Below the pieces are notes generated by a model that was not told the DNA's origin, made no database searches, and saw only the letters and a program-made list of their open reading frames with translations. From the NCBI GenBank assembly GCA_029216955.1, contig JANAVB010010791.1, positions 10,653,586-10,717,585 of the forward strand: a stretch of DNA of 64,000 bases. The letters are read 5' to 3'. A program made the translations under genes and the position numbers. The DNA comes from Iris pallida. Its lineage: Eukaryota > Streptophyta > Magnoliopsida > Asparagales > Iridaceae. Shown piece by piece: positions 60,392 through 64,000 of this stretch (positions are counted from its first letter, which is position 1; each line of letters begins with the position of its first letter).

Positions 60392-60810
60392 GTGGGTTTC
60401 ATCTCCTTCACATAAGCTTTTGGGCCAGACTGTGCCCTAACTCAGATTTGCTGACGCGTATGGACTTTTGTCCTGATGATACGCCGAGGTTCTACCCCGC
60501 CGACGTGCATAGGTTTACACCTTTATCACGCACCGAGGTTTAATGGCTGACGCGCATAGGTTTCGTACCCTGATGATGCGCCGAAGCCTTCGCTGACGCG
60601 CATGAGCTCACGCTCTGATGATGCGCCAAAGCTCCAATGCTGATGCGCATGGGCTTACGCTCTGATGATGCGCCGAAGCAAGTTGACGCGCATAGGCTTA
60701 CGCCCTGATGATGCGCCGAAGCTCTGATGCTGGCGCGCATGGGCTTACGCCCTGATGATGCGCCGAAGCTATTTGACATTTTTGTCTGACTTCCACCTTT
60801 GTTGTATCAG
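60392..60810 (+). repeat. Intron 1 of the extra gene, built of about 47 bp tandem repeats
   Basis: A donor GGGTGGGT at 60391 and acceptor TTTGTTGTATCAG at 60810 keep the frame. Five clear copies and two degenerate ones of TGACGCGCATGGGCTTACGC plus TGATGATGCGCCGAAGC fill 60430-60770. The repeat carries the GCGCATG/ATGCGCC word that also fills the region upstream. Confidence 0.7.
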
Positions 60811-63122
60811 TGTCGATGACGATCCCTTTGTTGAATGAGGTCCTTCTGGACGCTTCTCTTTGTCAGATGAGAGTTGATTTTGACGAGGCGGTGATCAATC
60901 CTGCGAAGGACGCTATCTTACAGGACCAACCTCATGAGAGAATGCTACAAATCCAGACCCAGTTGCCTCTTTTCCTCCAGAGTATGATGGAGAGTGGTAA
61001 ACTGAAGTCTGCTGAATCCGAAGGTGTAACTTTCTTAAAACCTGCCTTTCTGTTTGGCGATCGACTAGTCTCTTCCGAAACGAAGATACTGAGGATCAGA
61101 GAAGACTGGTTCTTTTCTGCCAAAGGCATGGTTTTGTACATGCGGCAGGTTGACCGCCAGTTGCCGCTGACGGCTTTTTATCGTCTAGCTTCGAAGAGAA
61201 GGATGGGTTGGGAACTTACTCCCTCTCAAGGAGGGGCCTTGGGAGGTACCCTCTCAATTGACGCCTCCTCGAACCAGCGAGATACTTTGACTGCTTCATG
61301 AGCCGGTTCTTCTTTCAGTTACCGAGCCTTACGTCCTGGGAGCATCTACAGTGAGGTCCCAAACGACACGTTTCCCTTCAGTGCCCCGATCTTTACAAAT
61401 CGGATGCTGACATCAAAGGTGATGTATCCGACAGGTAGCTTCAGAGTCGAAGGCTGGTGTCACTACATCCCGAAGTGGGACGAGTTGACCACTTGGGTGC
61501 TTTCAAGGTTCGAGGTTGAGCTTAAAGAGATCGGGCTGACAGCCGCCATTCGGGCCACGCAGGCAGGCATGGACCTCAATAAGCCTATGTTCCTTGCGCT
61601 CTTGGAGCTTTTCAATGCCCAGACTGGCAGCTTCTTTACTACGGTGGGGGAGTTGGGATTGGCCCTTCATGAGATGTACGAAGTGTCCAAGCTTCCTTGG
61701 GGCTCGGAACCGTACGAGGAATATTTTCCATCAAATGAAGAGATCCAAGTTCTGGAGGATAAGGATCCGAAGATGATGGCTGTTTTCAAAGAGGTGACAA
61801 GCCATCATTATCTGATGCACCGGAGGGACAAAGGCAAGACCCAGCCTCATGTGACTGCTTGGAGGGACTACGTCTTCAGGCAGGATTTGACCGATCCTTC
61901 AAGGATTCGGTTTGCGACTTCGCAGGGATTGAAGCCCGCGGAAGTGAGTTCTGAAATAAGCCGGCTGGACGAAAGGACCCCACACTCTAATGAGGGCGAC
62001 AAGGCTACGTACAGCTGTTTCTGGCACTGCGGGCACCGGATGTCATCCAAGGCAGTGTTGACGTCCTACTTGATGATATGGCTCCGGGATTGCATATTTG
62101 CAGGTGGATCCGGTGCCGTCGAGAGGGTACATCGGAATCTCATTTTGCCTGCAGTGAAGTTGGCCTGCGGATGACCTTTAGCTCTCCTTCCCGCGATGGT
62201 GTGCAACCTGTTACGCGGTTTGAGGTCTTTTGTCGATGATGTGATCCATGAGAGAGGTAACAATGATAACTTTCCCCGGGCCGAGCTGCCTTTCCATTAT
62301 CTTATGGGGTGGCTGATTCTGCATCATCCGAACGTGATGAGTCCCGGTCCGGAGGAGGACCATGTCGAAGGGGATGCCTTCATTCGCCGCTTCTATAAGA
62401 GGAAGTGGTCTTACACTGGCGTCCCCGTTTGCAGGAGAGTCTTGTCCTACCTTCAGGGGTGGGAGATTGTCAAGGTTGGCCCGATCTTCAAAGATTTCGA
62501 GGCCGACCAAGATTTAGTTGACTCTGGCGAAGATGCGGTCACTCTGCCGAAATGGAGTTTTCGTTGGTTGCAGAGTATCTGGCCTTCTCACCTGGTCTAC
62601 CGCAACCAGAATAGGTGTTATCTGGAAGCTTATCTGCCAAGCCGATTTGCTCGTCAGTTTGGCTATACCCAGTTAATGTTGCGGAATTCCAGTAGTAGTT
62701 TAGGCTTCATCGGGAGTTTGCTGGATGGAGCCCGGGGCTGGCAATATTATAACGCTGGATGCACTAGCGTTAAGTTCACCACGCCAGTTCGCAATCCTCG
62801 GCCGCCGATCCTATATCCGGCCGCCAAGCTGTATTGCACTATGACTGCTATATCTCCTGGTTATGACAGGAAGACTAGTTTCATTATTGGAACCCAGCTG
62901 GAGGCGACAGCGAATATGTTGATGGCAGCCCGATCATATCGTCCACCAGAGTTGGCGGGGTATCGGGCTGCTGCTGCAGTACCAGTGGGAGACCCGTCTG
63001 TCGGAAAAAGGCGTGCTGACACAGAAGCTGGTTCTTCTGTACCGAAAAGGTCGAGAAAGGCGCCGACCCCGAAGGTTACGGAAGTGCCACTTATAATGCC
63101 AGCAGGATCAATCCCTGCTGAG

Positions 63123-63188
63123 GTAAGGAATATTTCGTAATTCCAATTCTTTTCGTCATTGTGGCGACTTATGCTCTTCTTCTTGTAG
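63123..63188 (+). other. Probable intron 2 of the extra gene (66 bp)
   Basis: GAG|GTAAGG donor and CTTCTTCTTGTAG acceptor. Removing it joins two open frames in phase. Confidence 0.6.
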
Positions 63189-64000
63189 GGATTGAAGAAG
63201 AAGTCCCGTGTTTCAAAATAGGGCGCTAGTAAACCGAAGGAGGTGGCAGGCTCTTCTGATGAGCGCATTCCACCGATGCTAATGTCTCCCGTGGAGGAAG
63301 GTCCCGAAGATGTTCCTGCGGAGGTTTTAATATCTCCTGACTTCGAGGTCGCAACAACTTCTGGAAGAGCACCATCTGCCGTGGAGGCCTTGGATGCTGA
63401 GAGTCCTGCGGACTCGAGGCATCCTGATGATGAAGTGGACTGGAGTTCGTCGCCTTCCGATGACGTTCCTCCGGTCTTGCAAGAATCTGCTGCGGGGACA
63501 GCAGATATGGTTGAGACAGAGGAGAGGGTTGAATCCCCTCTTTATCATGATGAGGAGAGGTCGGCTGCATTATTGCCGAGTCCTACCCCGGCTTCAACCG
63601 TGGAAGTTGAGGCGGCTACCACTCAGGAGGTAGCGACAGATTCTGTCCCTGTTGAGGGACTCGATGATGAGATCCGTCTGCCAGTCAAGACTGATGCGAC
63701 GGGTCAAGAGACAAGTGATAATCTTCCTATTCTGCCAAGGGAGGTACCAACTGTTGATAGGACGTTGGGGGTAGAAGAGGTGGCTGTTGACGTCGGAGGT
63801 TCCTCCGGGCTTGAGAAGGGTAAGGGTGTAGAACCCTCTGTAGCTCCTTCTACTTGGGGGACCATCTCGACGCCTGTGCCGGCTCCTTCTGTTGCTTCGG
63901 CTCCTCGGGCTAGAAGTCCAGCCCCTGTTGATGAAGAGCCCATTGATGCCGAGGTTCAAGCCTCGCTGATTGAGGTTGGCAGATCTTCTTTCGGTCCGTA

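Larger units (their letters stand above)
57591..64000 (-). mobile_element. Tat2: second Tat-lineage element, inverted, 3' part
   Basis: The start TGTTTGCCATTAAAATTG is the complement of the Tat1 end (ATGGTAAACA). The order from there, LTR-like repeats, a TATA box, then the extra gene, mirrors Tat1, with about 2.58 kb from element end to TATA box in both. So Tat2 lies on the minus strand and its pol must lie right of the window. The extra gene therefore reads on the plus strand. The LTR's inner boundary is not visible. Confidence 0.7.
60271..64000 (+). pseudogene. Tat2 extra gene: plant-mobile-domain-like protein with acidic tail
   Basis: Inferred exons are 60271-60391, 60811-63122 and 63189 to beyond the window. 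The start MAPKTPHGGAGKGKEKAKEF is basic. Exon 2 is one frame with only two stops (TGA at 61299 and 62172). It encodes PAFLFGDRLVSSETKI, LALLELFNAQTGSFFTTVGE, LGLALHEMYEVSKLPWGSEP, LALLPAMVCNLLRGLRSF, ELPFHYLMGWLI and YYNAGCTSVKFTTP. This resembles the aminotransferase-like plant mobile domain, and most of it aligns with Tat1 23336-25480. Exon 3 is acidic, rich in Glu, Val, Pro and Ser, with one TAG near 63219. The gene is antisense to Tat2 pol. Extra genes are known in Tat elements; their function is not. Confidence 0.65.

Noticed and set aside
60392..60810. CRISPR-like array of repeats
   Set aside because: Units are degenerate, contiguous tandem repeats without unique spacers, in plant DNA. 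The same holds for 20640-21240.

Overview
The window is plant nuclear repeat DNA; I find no intact host gene. The few GC3-rich coding fragments (a lectin-receptor-kinase piece at 13.1-13.35 kb) and the sharp alternation of AT-rich and very GC-rich blocks suggest a monocot, probably a commelinid, but species cannot be fixed from the sequence. Nearly every base can be assigned to a nested stack of transposable elements, most of them Ty3/gypsy LTR retrotransposons.

The oldest layer is X1, a gag-only gypsy element on the minus strand with LTRs of about 4.85 kb: part of its 3' LTR at 28843-29277 and 48720-50584, its interior at 50585-52550, its 5' LTR at 52551-56232. Three elements landed in X1. 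Tat1 (16846-28842 visible) and B (29278-48714) are in its 3' LTR. A Copia-type element (56233-57590 visible) is in its 5' LTR. Each of these was hit again. R1, a relative of B, entered the Tat1 pol gene (R1 interior 1-1749, 3' LTR 1750-16845). A, a full-length chromovirus-type element, entered the 5' LTR of B (30999-39047). Tat2 entered the Copia element (57591 to the end). Inside the R1 LTR, a (TA)n microsatellite then took a GC-rich unit (4650-11107), a 396-bp foldback element (11214-11609), a LINE 3' end (11838-12449) and a CACTA transposon (12482-15343). The GC-rich unit itself holds a 4.8-kb solo LTR (5127-9940). Two insertions, A and B, are proven inside the window by target-site duplications plus an unoccupied site in the sister LTR.

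R1, B and X1 form one family of large-LTR elements that keep gag remnants but have lost almost all of pol, so they must have been mobilised in trans. Their LTRs share an early TATA box, a cluster of GGACACG motifs, and an array of TTGAC (W-box core) motifs. A encodes a complete gag-protease-RT-RNase H-integrase-chromodomain polyprotein in one frame, broken by four stop codons. Tat1 shows RT, two RNase H domains and integrase with nine stops but no frameshift from 17.6 to 20.5 kb, followed by a tandem-repeat 3' region.

The most interesting content is an extra gene carried by both Tat elements, antisense to pol. It has its own TATA box, a short first exon, an intron, a long exon resembling the plant mobile domain (aminotransferase-like), and an acidic or coiled-coil tail. 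The Tat1 copy (21.4-26.3 kb, minus strand) is decayed. The Tat2 copy (60271 to the end, plus strand) is nearly readable, and its first intron is made largely of a tandem repeat.
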